A DNA stretch of 27,167 nucleotides from a virus: the IMG/VR virus record IMGVR_UViG_3300046171_000071, positions 1-27,167 of that record. One strand, 5' to 3'. Position numbers and translations under genes: made by a program. The notes beneath the pieces were generated by a model. The model did no database searches, had not been told where the DNA came from, and was given only the letters and a program-made list of their open reading frames with translations. This document shows, piece by piece, positions 1 through 6,058 of the stretch; the stretch's first letter is position 1; each line of letters starts with the position of its first letter.

Positions 1-36
1 CCGTGAAAGTAGCTTGCCGGAAGTACCTTTTATCAT
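1..36 (-). CDS. N-terminal part of a 41-residue protein spanning the window junction
   Basis: On the minus strand an ATG at 36-34 overlaps the TGA of the preceding gene (35-33) as ATGA, the usual tight operon junction. It reads exactly 12 codons (MIKGTSGKLLSR) to the left edge. If the window is circular, the frame continues without interruption from base 27167 (VTRDPEKNPSDR...) to a TGA at 27080-27078, giving a 41-residue basic protein. I do not know its function. It sits between the gpZ-like gene and the ParB-methyltransferase gene, just before the packaging genes. The alternative is that the two edges are unrelated and this is chance, but the frame agreement and the ATGA overlap favour a real gene. 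Confidence 0.6.
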   Translation of the reverse strand, partial: MIKGTSGKLLSR

Positions 37-650
37 CTGCGCTTCGCTGTTCGCTTGGCTGCGGTGAAAAATGTTGCAAAATGCCGGTCAAATACCCGCC
101 CCGCTTTCTTCTTTGCGTCTTCATAGAATGGAAACCGCTTTGGAATGCGTGCGTCTGTTTCGTGCAGCAAATACAAACGCTTTAGCGGATACCTATTCTT
201 TGTTCGGCGTTCCAATATCATCCACTGATCGCCGACCTTTTGCACGAACGCCTTCGGTCTGTTTAAAACTGTTTGTGGATGCACGCGGTTATATGTTGCC
301 TTGCCGCTGACCCTTGGTCGCTCTTGTGCTGGTATAGATATATAACGACCGCGCTTCTGTTTCGTGCCGCCTTCAGCTTGATTGACCAGATAGTCTTTCT
401 CAAACCTATCATATACACGCGCAATTAGTTTGCGCTTGTTAGGCGATCTATCAACGCGGAATGCCTGTCGTGCAAACTGTTTGGCCTTTACGTCAAACGA
501 TCTGGGGAATGTTTCCTTGACTATCTCATCACGCACATCGAACGCAGTCTTGTTGATTGCCCTATGCGTGGCAAATGGTATCTGGTTCTTGCCAAACGCA
601 TCCATTGCCTTTGCAAACGCGCTGATATTGCTTTTGACGTTGATCTGCAT
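33..650 (-). CDS. Minor tail protein, lambda gpZ-like (tentative)
   Basis: This 205-residue, very basic protein has the pattern of a widespread phage structural family. An N-terminal helical region (about residues 8-50, with FATHRAINKTAFDVRDEI) is followed by a mixed region (SFDVKAKQFARQAFRV) and a basic C-terminus. In lambda, gpZ (192 aa) helps finish the tail for joining to the head. The start ATG at 650 overlaps the TGA of the upstream zinc-ribbon gene (TGATG), so the two are translationally coupled. In lambda-like order Z lies between FII and U; here nothing Z-like is there, and this gene instead sits upstream of the packaging genes across the circular junction. The assignment rests on recalled family resemblance, so it could be another neck or tail protein. 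Confidence 0.5.
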   Translation of the reverse strand: MQINVKSNISAFAKAMDAFGKNQIPFATHRAINKTAFDVRDEIVKETFPRSFDVKAKQFARQAFRVDRSPNKRKLIARVYDRFEKDYLVNQAEGGTKQKRGRYISIPAQERPRVSGKATYNRVHPQTVLNRPKAFVQKVGDQWMILERRTKNRYPLKRLYLLHETDARIPKRFPFYEDAKKKAGRVFDRHFATFFTAAKRTAKRR

Positions 651-835
651 CAGTGCTGTGTCTCGCTATCTAATTCCAATATGACGACTGTGCCGTGGCA
701 ATCGCGTGCGTCAAAGATGATGCCATCGCATTCAGTGCAGTTGATCGTGCCACTGTTGGCCTCAACGACCGCATAGGTTGCCTTGCCGCAGATGCCGCAA
801 TCGACTTCATCTTCAAAGAATAGCACATATTCCAT
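650..835 (-). CDS. Small acidic zinc-ribbon protein
   Basis: A 61-residue acidic protein with two CxxC knuckles, CGIC at residues 13-16 and CTEC at 33-36, spaced as in a four-cysteine zinc ribbon. The C-terminus is hydrophobic and acidic (GTVVILELDSETQH). Function is unknown; such ribbons bind DNA, RNA or protein. It is the first gene after a strong terminator, and no Shine-Dalgarno sequence precedes its ATG. The start lies only about 8 bases after a possible -10 element (844-849), which suggests a leaderless transcript. It overlaps the next gene by TGATG. If the promoter is real, this gene heads the late operon. Confidence 0.7.
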   Translation of the reverse strand: MEYVLFFEDEVDCGICGKATYAVVEANSGTINCTECDGIIFDARDCHGTVVILELDSETQH

Positions 836-843
836 TGCGTGAC

Positions 844-870
844 ATTATCCGCAAAACAAAAGGCGGTCAA
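844..870 (-). promoter_or_regulatory. Possible late promoter overlapping a terminator
   Basis: Minus strand: TTGACC (870-865) resembles a -35 box and GATAAT (849-844) resembles a -10 box, with a 15-base spacer, shorter than the usual 17. The -35 lies inside the terminator hairpin and the U-tract fills the spacer. It would restart transcription immediately after early transcripts stop, producing an almost leaderless message for the gene at 835. Based on consensus matching only. Confidence 0.35.
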
Positions 871-880
871 TGCCGCCCTT
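852..880 (-). terminator. Rho-independent terminator ending the early minus-strand block
   Basis: Minus strand: a GGCGG/CCGCC stem (877-873 and 866-862) with a six-base loop, preceded by A-rich sequence and followed by TTTTGTTTT. It lies 20-50 bases after the stop of the gene at 903-1475 and before the gene starting at 835. The strong stem and long U-tract make this one of the clearest signals in the window. Confidence 0.85.
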
Positions 881-902
881 TGCTTTCCCTTGTTGTTGAC
901 GT

Positions 903-1475
903 TTAATTGGCGTTGTATTGCCGCTGAAACTCAGCCAGATTGAACCACCCATTCTTGGCCGCTGATCTCTTTTGCTCTCTAGCCTTGGCTTTGTTGTTAT
1001 AGCTAGACATTGCTTTGTTGAAATCTTTTTTGTTACGCAACGCATTGAGCCGGTAAATGTAACCTGTGCCGGTATTGCCACCGCAACGCTCAATTAGCTT
1101 GACGCTTTTCATCCGGCTAATGTGACCAGATATCGACCCTTTTGCTTGATCAAAGCCATTGACCAAAGCCAGATCAGAAACGGCTTTTGTGGTGAACGTC
1201 TTTTGCGGATGAAAGTTTTCACGCAGTATTTCGTAAACATCCCAGCCGGTAATCTTTCTGCCAGCATCGATTGTTTGCTGTGTTGGCGCGGGTTTTGCAA
1301 CCGGCGGGCTAACTCTTGCCGGATGCTTAAATTCTATTTTGTGCGCGTCAACTCTTAACGGTTGATCAACAACTTCCAGCTTTGTAATGGTGCAATGCTT
1401 TTCCAATCCCAAGGCGATCAGTTCAGCGAGTGCATTGATTGAACATTCTACATTGATCAGATATTTCTTTTCCAT
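903..1475 (-). CDS. Winged-helix-like protein of unknown role
   Basis: 190 residues. The first ~45 are a small mixed alpha/beta segment, residues 48-70 a proline/alanine-rich linker, and residues ~75-145 look like a winged helix. Within the last region WDVYEILRENF is a first helix, ISGHISRMKSVKLIERCG a recognition-type helix with the following turn, and TGYIYRL a wing strand. The C-terminus is strongly basic (RNKKDFNKAM, KAKAREQKRS). This suggests a DNA-binding regulator or structural DNA protein, but I recognise no named family. The ATG is preceded by GGGAGTTTGACAA, a good Shine-Dalgarno; a near-identical leader (GGGAGTTTGCAAA) precedes the gene at 2242. It is the last gene before the terminator at 852-880. 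Confidence 0.75.
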   Translation of the reverse strand: MEKKYLINVECSINALAELIALGLEKHCTITKLEVVDQPLRVDAHKIEFKHPARVSPPVAKPAPTQQTIDAGRKITGWDVYEILRENFHPQKTFTTKAVSDLALVNGFDQAKGSISGHISRMKSVKLIERCGGNTGTGYIYRLNALRNKKDFNKAMSSYNNKAKAREQKRSAAKNGWFNLAEFQRQYNAN

Positions 1476-1494
1476 TTGTCAAACTCCCATATGA

Positions 1495-1650
1495 CTATTG
1501 TGGATTTGGGTTTTCTATTAATCCTGACCCGTGACAAACATCGCAATCATCTTGCACTTCGCTGCCACAAGGGTCACTGGCTCCACGCTTGCCAACCCAA
1601 TAAACAAGCCAGCCATCGCCCAGACATTCTGGGCATTCAATATCATCCAC
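1495..1650 (-). CDS. Small DnaJ-type zinc-finger protein
   Basis: A 51-residue reading frame with the zinc-finger pattern of DnaJ central domains: CPECLGDG at residues 6-13, a middle cysteine (28), then CDVCHGSG at 36-43. Pairs of CxxCxGxG are characteristic of that fold, and the composition is acidic. The only usable start in frame is GTG at 1650, which overlaps the stop of the upstream small membrane-protein gene by 8 bases. The stop at 1495-1497 is followed 19 bases on by the next gene's ATG, with its Shine-Dalgarno between. Free-standing DnaJ-like zinc fingers are common small phage proteins of unknown role. The cysteine pattern supports this frame over the alternatives. Confidence 0.65.
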   Translation of the reverse strand: MDDIECPECLGDGWLVYWVGKRGASDPCGSEVQDDCDVCHGSGLIENPNPQ

Positions 1651-1759
1651 CGAACCGCACCATCAACGCCCAGATGTTGTAATCCTGCGTAATTGCGTTA
1701 GTGCCAAACGTAATGACCAGTGCGGTCACAAACAGCATTCCAATAGCATCCTTAACCAT
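1643..1759 (-). CDS. Small membrane peptide (38 residues)
   Basis: ATG at 1759 lies one base after the lipoprotein stop, preceded by GGGGGC. The product MVKDAIGMLFVTALVITFG... has one hydrophobic stretch (about residues 6-19) long enough for a membrane helix, then a short polar tail. Tight packing between the lipoprotein and zinc-finger genes, and an 8-base overlap with the latter, support a real gene. No function can be assigned. Confidence 0.45.
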   Translation of the reverse strand: MVKDAIGMLFVTALVITFGTNAITQDYNIWALMVRFGG

Positions 1760-1760
1760 A

Positions 1761-1985
1761 TCAAGCCCCCAACACGCTATGCCCACGCCCGCGCAGACAA
1801 TCATTTAACATTTTGATCTTTGACCCGCCGATCTGCAAATAAGGCGTTGCCTCAATAACAAGCTGGCGGCATTCAACAACGTCACGCTGGTAAAGCTGCG
1901 CTTTATCACCGCTGACGCGCAGATCAGCGACCGGCGTATAAGAACAACCGGCCACCAATACTGCTATGACAATCAAGCCGCGCAT
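1761..1985 (-). CDS. Small lipoprotein
   Basis: 74 residues starting MRGLIVIAVLVAGCSYTP: a short signal peptide with lipobox VAGC, so the mature protein would be lipidated on Cys14 and anchored in a membrane. The mature part (DKAQLYQRDVVECRQLV) resembles small envelope lipoproteins seen in other marine phages, with two further cysteines, ECR and NDC. ATG at 1985 overlaps the TAA of the upstream gene by one base (TAATG); a TTG two codons earlier is a weaker alternative. It lies outside the lysis block, so a host-envelope role such as superinfection exclusion is possible but unproven. Confidence 0.75.
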   Translation of the reverse strand: MRGLIVIAVLVAGCSYTPVADLRVSGDKAQLYQRDVVECRQLVIEATPYLQIGGSKIKMLNDCLRGRGHSVLGA

Positions 1986-2242
1986 TACCAATCACACTCA
2001 ATTTGCGATGGATCATAGTTGTCGCGCAATTCATCATTTTCCGGCAAACCTTCCAGATAACATCTTGCATTGCGCCGAATTTCTAAAGGCAACAAACCTT
2101 GCAAGCTTAAAGAACAAGCCATTAAATAAATTCCAAACGCATCACGTTTTTCTTGTTCCCACGATTGTTGATCTTTGTTGACACCATAATCAACTAATAG
2201 GCGCATCAAGTCACGCACCCGAATGTCTTGTTCAAAACTCAT
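1985..2242 (-). CDS. Hypothetical helical protein
   Basis: 85 residues, mostly charged and helical (RDLMRLLVDYGVNKDQQSWEQEKRDAF), ending in an acidic tail. It has no membrane segment and no motif I recognise. The start at 2242 has a good Shine-Dalgarno (GGGAG about 8 bases upstream) and the stop overlaps the lipoprotein start by one base. It is the first gene after the replication-type gene and a 70-base gap with repeats. Confidence 0.65.
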   Translation of the reverse strand: MSFEQDIRVRDLMRLLVDYGVNKDQQSWEQEKRDAFGIYLMACSLSLQGLLPLEIRRNARCYLEGLPENDELRDNYDPSQIECDW

Positions 2243-2283
2243 TTTGCAAACTCCCGTTTTGCTGTGATAATTAAAAGTCGTAT

Positions 2284-2310
2284 CAGGTTTATTAACACCT
2301 GTCTACACCT
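2284..2310 (-). promoter_or_regulatory. Repeat cluster in the gap after the replication gene
   Basis: In the 70-base gap between 2242 and 2313 there is an inverted repeat CAGGT/ACCTG (2284-2288 and 2297-2301, 8-base loop). Two direct AGGTGT copies on the minus strand (2310-2305 and 2300-2295) lie exactly 10 bases apart, one helical turn. This could be an operator or a weak processing/termination hairpin. There is no clear U-tract, so I do not call a terminator. Confidence 0.35.
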
Positions 2311-2312
2311 TT

Positions 2313-3044
2313 TCACACATCAGCACCAACTTTCTTCAATTCGGCAATCACGTCTGGCCGGTTTTGCTTGTAAAAGGTTCGCATCCCGTCACTAAGCGTT
2401 TGCCACTGATCCAGCGTGATCATCTTGCGTTGTGGCGGTGTCCATTCGCTTGATTGCCCGTTAAACGGCTTAGAATAGCCCGTGGCGCGCTTTGGCTTCT
2501 TTTTGGCATCTCGTATGCACCAGTTCTGCCAAAAGGCTGTGAGGTCAATGTAGGCGGCTTTATTGCCGTTCTGTTTATCCCATAGCCTTATTGACTCTAA
2601 TACTTCGGCTGCATCGAGACCTTTGCTTTGAGCAAATTGGCGATCAGCCTCATCAGGTTCCCAATCAACAACTTTGGTTTTTCCCTTTTTATTATTTATT
2701 GTTCTATATTGTTCGGGTGACATATGGGTGTCACTATGGGGTGACATAGCTGTGTCACTAGGTGACAGGTTGTCACTATGGTTGGTCTGCAATGGGATGA
2801 TTTGGTATCTATTGGTCTTGTTTGATCGCTTTTCTATCGACAACAGCCCCATTTCTTCAAGCTTTTGCACCTTGCGGATCACAGTTCTTTCGCTGCAATC
2901 AGCCGCAATTGACAGCCATTTCATAGACGGCCACGCCACATTATAATCGTCATTATAACGGTCACAGATGCCAATCAGCACCAGCTTGGCGGTACTATCG
3001 CCCAGCGATTGTTCTAACGCCCAAGATACTGCTTTAATGCTCAT
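2313..3044 (-). CDS. Winged-helix replication protein (initiator-like)
   Basis: 243 residues from MSIKAVSWALEQ. Residues 1-70 form a winged-helix domain of the helix_turn_helix kind common in phage replication proteins (AWPSMKWLSIAADCSERTV, then RKVQKLEEMGLLSIEKR). Residues ~75-115 are a polar linker encoded by the GTGACA/TGTCAC array. The C-terminal part carries LTAFWQNWCIRDAKKKPKR, typical of O-protein-like initiators and helicase loaders. ATG at 3044 has GGGGGAA just upstream and overlaps the previous gene by 11 bases; an ATG 7 codons earlier is less likely. With no polymerase, primase or helicase seen here, this would recruit host replication machinery. The architecture recalls lambda O, whose gene contains ori. 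Confidence 0.7.
   Translation of the reverse strand: MSIKAVSWALEQSLGDSTAKLVLIGICDRYNDDYNVAWPSMKWLSIAADCSERTVIRKVQKLEEMGLLSIEKRSNKTNRYQIIPLQTNHSDNLSPSDTAMSPHSDTHMSPEQYRTINNKKGKTKVVDWEPDEADRQFAQSKGLDAAEVLESIRLWDKQNGNKAAYIDLTAFWQNWCIRDAKKKPKRATGYSKPFNGQSSEWTPPQRKMITLDQWQTLSDGMRTFYKQNRPDVIAELKKVGADV
2672..2776. other. Candidate replication origin inside the initiator-like gene
   Basis: Six alternating GTGACA/TGTCAC hexamers (2717-2776) are followed, in the coding direction of the gene, by an A/T-rich tract (2712-2672, including TTATTATTTATT). Clustered binding sites plus an adjacent easily melted region inside the replication gene is the layout of lambdoid ori. This is inference from layout; protein binding is not shown. 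Confidence 0.5.
2717..2776. repeat. GTGACA/TGTCAC inverted hexamer array
   Basis: Plus-strand starts: GTGACA 2717, TGTCAC 2729, GTGACA 2741, TGTCAC 2753, GTGACA 2762, TGTCAC 2771. The orientation alternates and the spacing is 12,12,12,9,9, always a multiple of three. The array therefore encodes a repeated Ser-Pro/Ser-Asp-Thr linker in the minus-strand protein without breaking the frame. Confidence 0.85.
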
Positions 3045-3309
3045 CGTTTTCCCCCAATATCTCAATGGTCAACGCCGCATATCCTATAATGTCCAGCAAG
3101 CTATCAAGATGCCGACAATCGTTTGACTGTAACCGCGCCATTTTGACGCCAATCATCGCAACGCCGTATTGCTCCGGTGTGACTTCTTTTTTAAACACGC
3201 GCGACATTCGCTTTGCGCCTTCACACCAGTTTTTGCGTAAATCGCCATAGTTTGACCCGCGTTGGGTCATAATATCTTGCACAGTCTGCAATGCTTTTGA
3301 ACGGTTCAC
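3034..3309 (-). CDS. DUF6378-type protein
   Basis: 91 residues matching the pattern I recall for DUF6378 phage proteins: an N-terminal RGSNYGDLRKNW, a central MIGVKMARL, and a C-terminal HLDSLLDIIGYAAL. The fold resembles MazG-like all-alpha proteins, and a nucleotide-related role has been suggested only by that resemblance. The start is GTG at 3309 overlapping the upstream stop by GTGA. The 3' end overlaps the initiator-like gene start by 11 bases, which suggests coupled translation. Confidence 0.75.
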   Translation of the reverse strand: MNRSKALQTVQDIMTQRGSNYGDLRKNWCEGAKRMSRVFKKEVTPEQYGVAMIGVKMARLQSNDCRHLDSLLDIIGYAALTIEILGENDEH

Positions 3310-3722
3310 AGTATTATTTCCTTTATCATATGAAATTCATCAATTGGCACTTCGGCCATTAGCCCATAATCGCGCTCAATGCCGCGATCCCGTCTGCCGC
3401 CTATCGTTGTCGCAAAATCGACTTTAAAGCTGCAAGCCCCTATCCAGTCAGTCCAGCGCACTATTAAAAAGGTCGGTATGCCGGTTTCAAACGCCACTTG
3501 CCGCGCATACATCATTTTGTGAAGGTGGATTAGTGACGTTTTATATCGGTTGCGCGGAAATGTCCGGCACTTGACTTCGGCAAATGCCTCGATCTTGCCT
3601 TGCCGCGTTAGCGCAAAATCTAATTGACAATACTGCGGCAACTTGATCGGGTCGCATTTCCACGCTGTGCCGATTTCACTGATCGTTATCAGTTCCATCT
3701 TGAGATTGTGTTCGGTTTCCAT
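3306..3722 (-). CDS. PD-(D/E)XK nuclease-like protein
   Basis: 138 residues from ATG 3722, chosen because AAGGAG lies 9 bases upstream (an ATG two codons earlier is too close to it). The core reads LDFALTRQGKIEAFAEVKCR: an aspartate, then E-V-K after a beta hairpin, the D...ExK signature of the PD-(D/E)XK fold. A conserved-looking helix follows (HLHKMMYARQVAFETGIPTFLIVRW). Related phage proteins are annotated as nucleases or Holliday-junction-like resolvases. It overlaps the zinc-ribbon gene upstream and touches the DUF6378 gene downstream (GTGA). The specific substrate cannot be read from sequence. Confidence 0.65.
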   Translation of the reverse strand: METEHNLKMELITISEIGTAWKCDPIKLPQYCQLDFALTRQGKIEAFAEVKCRTFPRNRYKTSLIHLHKMMYARQVAFETGIPTFLIVRWTDWIGACSFKVDFATTIGGRRDRGIERDYGLMAEVPIDEFHMIKEIIL

Positions 3723-3861
3723 TTTCATCCACTCCTTTATGGGTCATCTTGCACACCGGACAAAGCCATATGTCGTTTTCCTTTGACATATAGCTTCGGC
3801 ACTTAGGGCATCTGCCTTGTGCGTATAATATAGCAAATTCACCATCACCGTTTTGGATCAT
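3676..3861 (-). CDS. Small zinc-ribbon protein
   Basis: 61 residues from ATG 3861 (MIQNGDGEFAILYAQG), with CPKC at residues 18-21 and CPVC at 33-36, a compact zinc ribbon, and a polar, acidic tail (DENGNRTQSQDGTDNDQ). A longer reading frame extends to 3972, but that part overlaps the upstream gene and reads like out-of-frame sequence. The start overlaps the upstream gene end by 17 bases. Function unknown; it sits between two nuclease-like genes and an unknown gene. Confidence 0.6.
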   Translation of the reverse strand: MIQNGDGEFAILYAQGRCPKCRSYMSKENDIWLCPVCKMTHKGVDENGNRTQSQDGTDNDQ

Positions 3862-4102
3862 TAAAATGACCTTTCGGGAAAAACGGTATAATGTTCGACC
3901 GCTTGTTTGTGACCCGCACAAAATCGGCTTCGCAAATAGCCAATGGTTCGGGATTGCCCGTATTACGCTCATAAATCCAGACGTTTACGCCGGTTCTGCG
4001 TTTGACAATGTTAACGGTCAAATCTTTCACATCGATCCACGTTTCGTTTGAGACCATCGTATATTCGCGGTCGCCAACCGTCTTTTTGCTGTCATCATCC
4101 AT
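3845..4102 (-). CDS. Hypothetical protein
   Basis: 85 residues, beta-rich in the middle (ETWIDVKDLTVNIVKRRTGVNVWIYER), with a basic, proline-containing end. No recognised domain. The start at 4102 overlaps the upstream resolvase-like gene by 8 bases (ATGGATGA) and the end overlaps the zinc-ribbon gene, so it fits a tightly packed operon. The evidence is position and openness of the frame only. Confidence 0.55.
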   Translation of the reverse strand: MDDDSKKTVGDREYTMVSNETWIDVKDLTVNIVKRRTGVNVWIYERNTGNPEPLAICEADFVRVTNKRSNIIPFFPKGHFNDPKR

Positions 4103-4523
4103 TTATATGCTCCCGAATAATCATCATCGCGGTTTCCAAATCAGTTTCAACCGCATATCGCCAGTCATATTGCTCTGCAACATCTTGATTTGGCGACCAG
4201 CCAGCAAGCCCCACTATAGCCGCCACTGGCAAGCGCACGCGGGTTTTCATCCGGTCTAGCCGGTAAAACAGCACAGGCAGTTTTTCAGCGACCGCAGCGG
4301 CAGTGCAAACCTGATCCCACCAGTCACTAGATACGCCAGATTTGTATCTTTTGCATTCGATAACCATCGGAAAGTCGCAATCAGTCGTCACCAAGTCGCC
4401 AAGATGCGCTTGCCGCGTTTGATCCAATTCCCGCACAAAATTAAGCCCAAGATGGTCATAAAGTTCTTTGGCTATTTCATATTCATAGCCGCGACCTTTG
4501 TTTCTCGATTTGCTGCCAGACAT
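4095..4523 (-). CDS. Holliday-junction-resolvase-like PD-(D/E)XK nuclease
   Basis: 142 residues from ATG 4523 (MSGSKSRNKGRGYEYEIAKE). The order of motifs is that of Hjc/Hje-type and related nucleases: a glutamate in the first helix (YEYEIAKEL), a polar loop with an aspartate (HLGDLVTTDCD), then MVIECKRY (E-C-K), followed by a helix with tryptophans. Such enzymes cleave branched DNA before packaging or during recombination. The frame stays open to 4679, but the upstream part overlaps the divergent gene at 4629 and looks non-coding. It is the first gene of the leftward early operon, divergent from the exonuclease/annealase operon. Confidence 0.65.
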   Translation of the reverse strand: MSGSKSRNKGRGYEYEIAKELYDHLGLNFVRELDQTRQAHLGDLVTTDCDFPMVIECKRYKSGVSSDWWDQVCTAAAVAEKLPVLFYRLDRMKTRVRLPVAAIVGLAGWSPNQDVAEQYDWRYAVETDLETAMMIIREHING

Positions 4524-4628
4524 ATCTGCCCCCGTTTCAGTTGCCCTATCCTTGCCTATAACGCCCATATCTGTAAAGTGAAAAAATACCTGTTGCATTT
4601 TGGGAACGATCTGGGCTAACGTGTTGCT
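4524..4628. promoter_or_regulatory. Divergent intergenic region, presumed early promoters
   Basis: 105 bases separate the leftward (4523) and rightward (4629) operons, so both should be driven from here. Partial boxes can be found (for the rightward operon TTGCCT, 16 bases, TAAAGT; for the leftward TTCACT, about 15 bases, TTATAG), but none is close to consensus. I see no clear operator palindrome and no strong Shine-Dalgarno before 4629. Confidence 0.35.
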
Positions 4629-5477
4629 ATGAAAAAACGGGAAATCAGTGATCTTTGGAAAACCGCAGGGTTTAGCCATTTGTCGGCCAGTCAGTTACTA
4701 CGCTCACCGGCAAAATGGATATTCGACTATTTGCATTTAACCAGCGAAGAACGCCGCGATGTTGGCGTTGGTGAACGTGCTGCAATTGGCACGTCAGTCC
4801 ATACCGCAGTGCAGTCTATAGTGTCCCACGGGGCTGATATTGATGAAGCCATTGAAGCCGCACAGATCGCGTTTGACTTTCACCCAGCCGATGAAGATGA
4901 TGTGCTGCGTGTGAAGTTTCGTGAAGTTATACCGGCTATGGTTCATCAGGGCGTGAATATTTGTGTAGAAAACGGTTTCACTGGCGCGATTGACGAAGAA
5001 CGCATTGAATGTTGGTTAGATGATGTGAACTTGCCGATCCTTGGCTTTGTTGATCTGCTTGTTGAAGGGTCGATGTTTGCTGAAATGAAAACCAAAGCAC
5101 CGCGCAAAACAAAGCTGTTAAAAGACGGGTCGCAAGGCTGGGCGAAGGCCACGCTGCCTAAAAAGCCGGAGTTCGCTCACATATGCCAAGCCGCTATTTA
5201 CTGGCACGCGCTGCGCGTTACGCCGTCAATCATCTACATCGCAGAACACGATGCGGTCATCTTCAACGCTTATAACTGTGAAGAATTGCAAGCGGATAGC
5301 ATCAACAACGCGCTGAATGAAATGCGGCAAAAAGCATTGATCCGGCAAAATCTATTGCGCGTCAGCACCGATCCAAAAGTGCTGGCATCTATCACCGACC
5401 CCGACTGGGGTCATATGTATCAATGGAAAATGAAAGATGAGTGGTTAGAAAGGGCGAAAGAATTATGGAAAATATGA
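4629..5477 (+). CDS. RecB/Cas4-like exonuclease for phage recombination
   Basis: 282 residues with the PD-(D/E)XK motifs of the RecB/Cas4/YqaJ-like group in order: LSASQLLRSPAKWIFDYL (~19-36), GTSVHTAVQ with the motif I histidine (~58), ILGFVDLLVEG with the metal-binding aspartate (~142), MFAEMKTKAP with E-x-K (~151-155), and QAAIYWHA (motif QxxxY, ~188). The glycine-rich wedge and basic patch between them are typical. Such enzymes resect double-stranded ends and hand single strands to an annealase. Here the next gene is an ERF-type annealase overlapping by 13 bases, so the pair should form a Red-like recombination unit. The ATG has no strong Shine-Dalgarno. Confidence 0.8.
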   Translation: MKKREISDLWKTAGFSHLSASQLLRSPAKWIFDYLHLTSEERRDVGVGERAAIGTSVHTAVQSIVSHGADIDEAIEAAQIAFDFHPADEDDVLRVKFREVIPAMVHQGVNICVENGFTGAIDEERIECWLDDVNLPILGFVDLLVEGSMFAEMKTKAPRKTKLLKDGSQGWAKATLPKKPEFAHICQAAIYWHALRVTPSIIYIAEHDAVIFNAYNCEELQADSINNALNEMRQKALIRQNLLRVSTDPKVLASITDPDWGHMYQWKMKDEWLERAKELWKI

Positions 5478-6058
5478 AATTGAATAGTGCGCTAAACGAT
5501 TTCCGCAAGGCGGCAACCGTTGGCAAGTCTGGCAAAAACCCGATGTTCAAAAGCCAATATAGCACGCTTGGGGATGTGCTGACTGCGTTGAACGGCATTG
5601 CTGATTACGGGCTTTCATTCCAACAGTTTTTTAGTGACGACTGCATTGTGACGGTTGTGGCGCACGTTGAAACCGGCGAACAGTTTACCAGTGCAATACC
5701 AGTGCGGCCAGAAAAGAACACGCCGCAATCATACATCAGTTGCGTGACATATCTGCGCCGCGCAAGTTTGATGACAATGTTTGGATTGAATGCCGATGAC
5801 GATGATGGTAACTTGGCATCTGGTTCTGGCGCGTTTCCCTCCCGTTCGCAGCCTAAACCAAAGAGGCCAGTCGCTGCATCCACTCCGGCGGCTGGCCTCA
5901 CCTCCAACGATGTTCTAGCTGAAAAATTAGATGCGTGTAAAAGTGTGCGTGATGTCAACGCGCTTTACACTGCGCTGTATGGTGCCAGCGGCATAAAAGC
6001 ACCAGCCGACCAAATAGCAATGTTTTCAAAACGGAAGGAAGAATTGTCCAATGACTGA
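5465..6058 (+). CDS. erf: ERF-family single-strand annealing protein
   Basis: 197 residues from ATG 5465 (MENMKLNSALNDFRKAA). The N-terminal ~110 residues show the ERF pattern: KNPMFKSQYSTLGDVLTALN (helix and turn), YGLSFQQFF, then alternating beta strands with an Arg-Arg-Ala helix (CVTYLRRASLMTMFGL) and an acidic loop DDDDGN. A proline/alanine linker (~130-155) leads to a helical C-terminal domain. ERF proteins form rings that anneal complementary single strands. The longer frame from 5441 would overlap the exonuclease more and lacks a better start. It is coupled to the exonuclease (13-base overlap) and to the next gene (8-base overlap). Confidence 0.85.
   Translation: MENMKLNSALNDFRKAATVGKSGKNPMFKSQYSTLGDVLTALNGIADYGLSFQQFFSDDCIVTVVAHVETGEQFTSAIPVRPEKNTPQSYISCVTYLRRASLMTMFGLNADDDDGNLASGSGAFPSRSQPKPKRPVAASTPAAGLTSNDVLAEKLDACKSVRDVNALYTALYGASGIKAPADQIAMFSKRKEELSND

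Noticed and set aside
1476-1682. 68-residue plus-strand frame
   Set aside because: The minus strand here encodes a clear DnaJ-type zinc-finger pattern and a membrane peptide in operon packing, which explains the sequence better.
2717-2776. CRISPR-like or operator-only repeat array
   Set aside because: The units are six bases, alternate in orientation, and lie in a coding region with no spacers or cas genes; an origin fits better.
4524-4679. Longer start for the resolvase-like gene (to 4679)
   Set aside because: The extra 52 residues overlap the divergent exonuclease gene and the only promoter space, and do not look like protein sequence.
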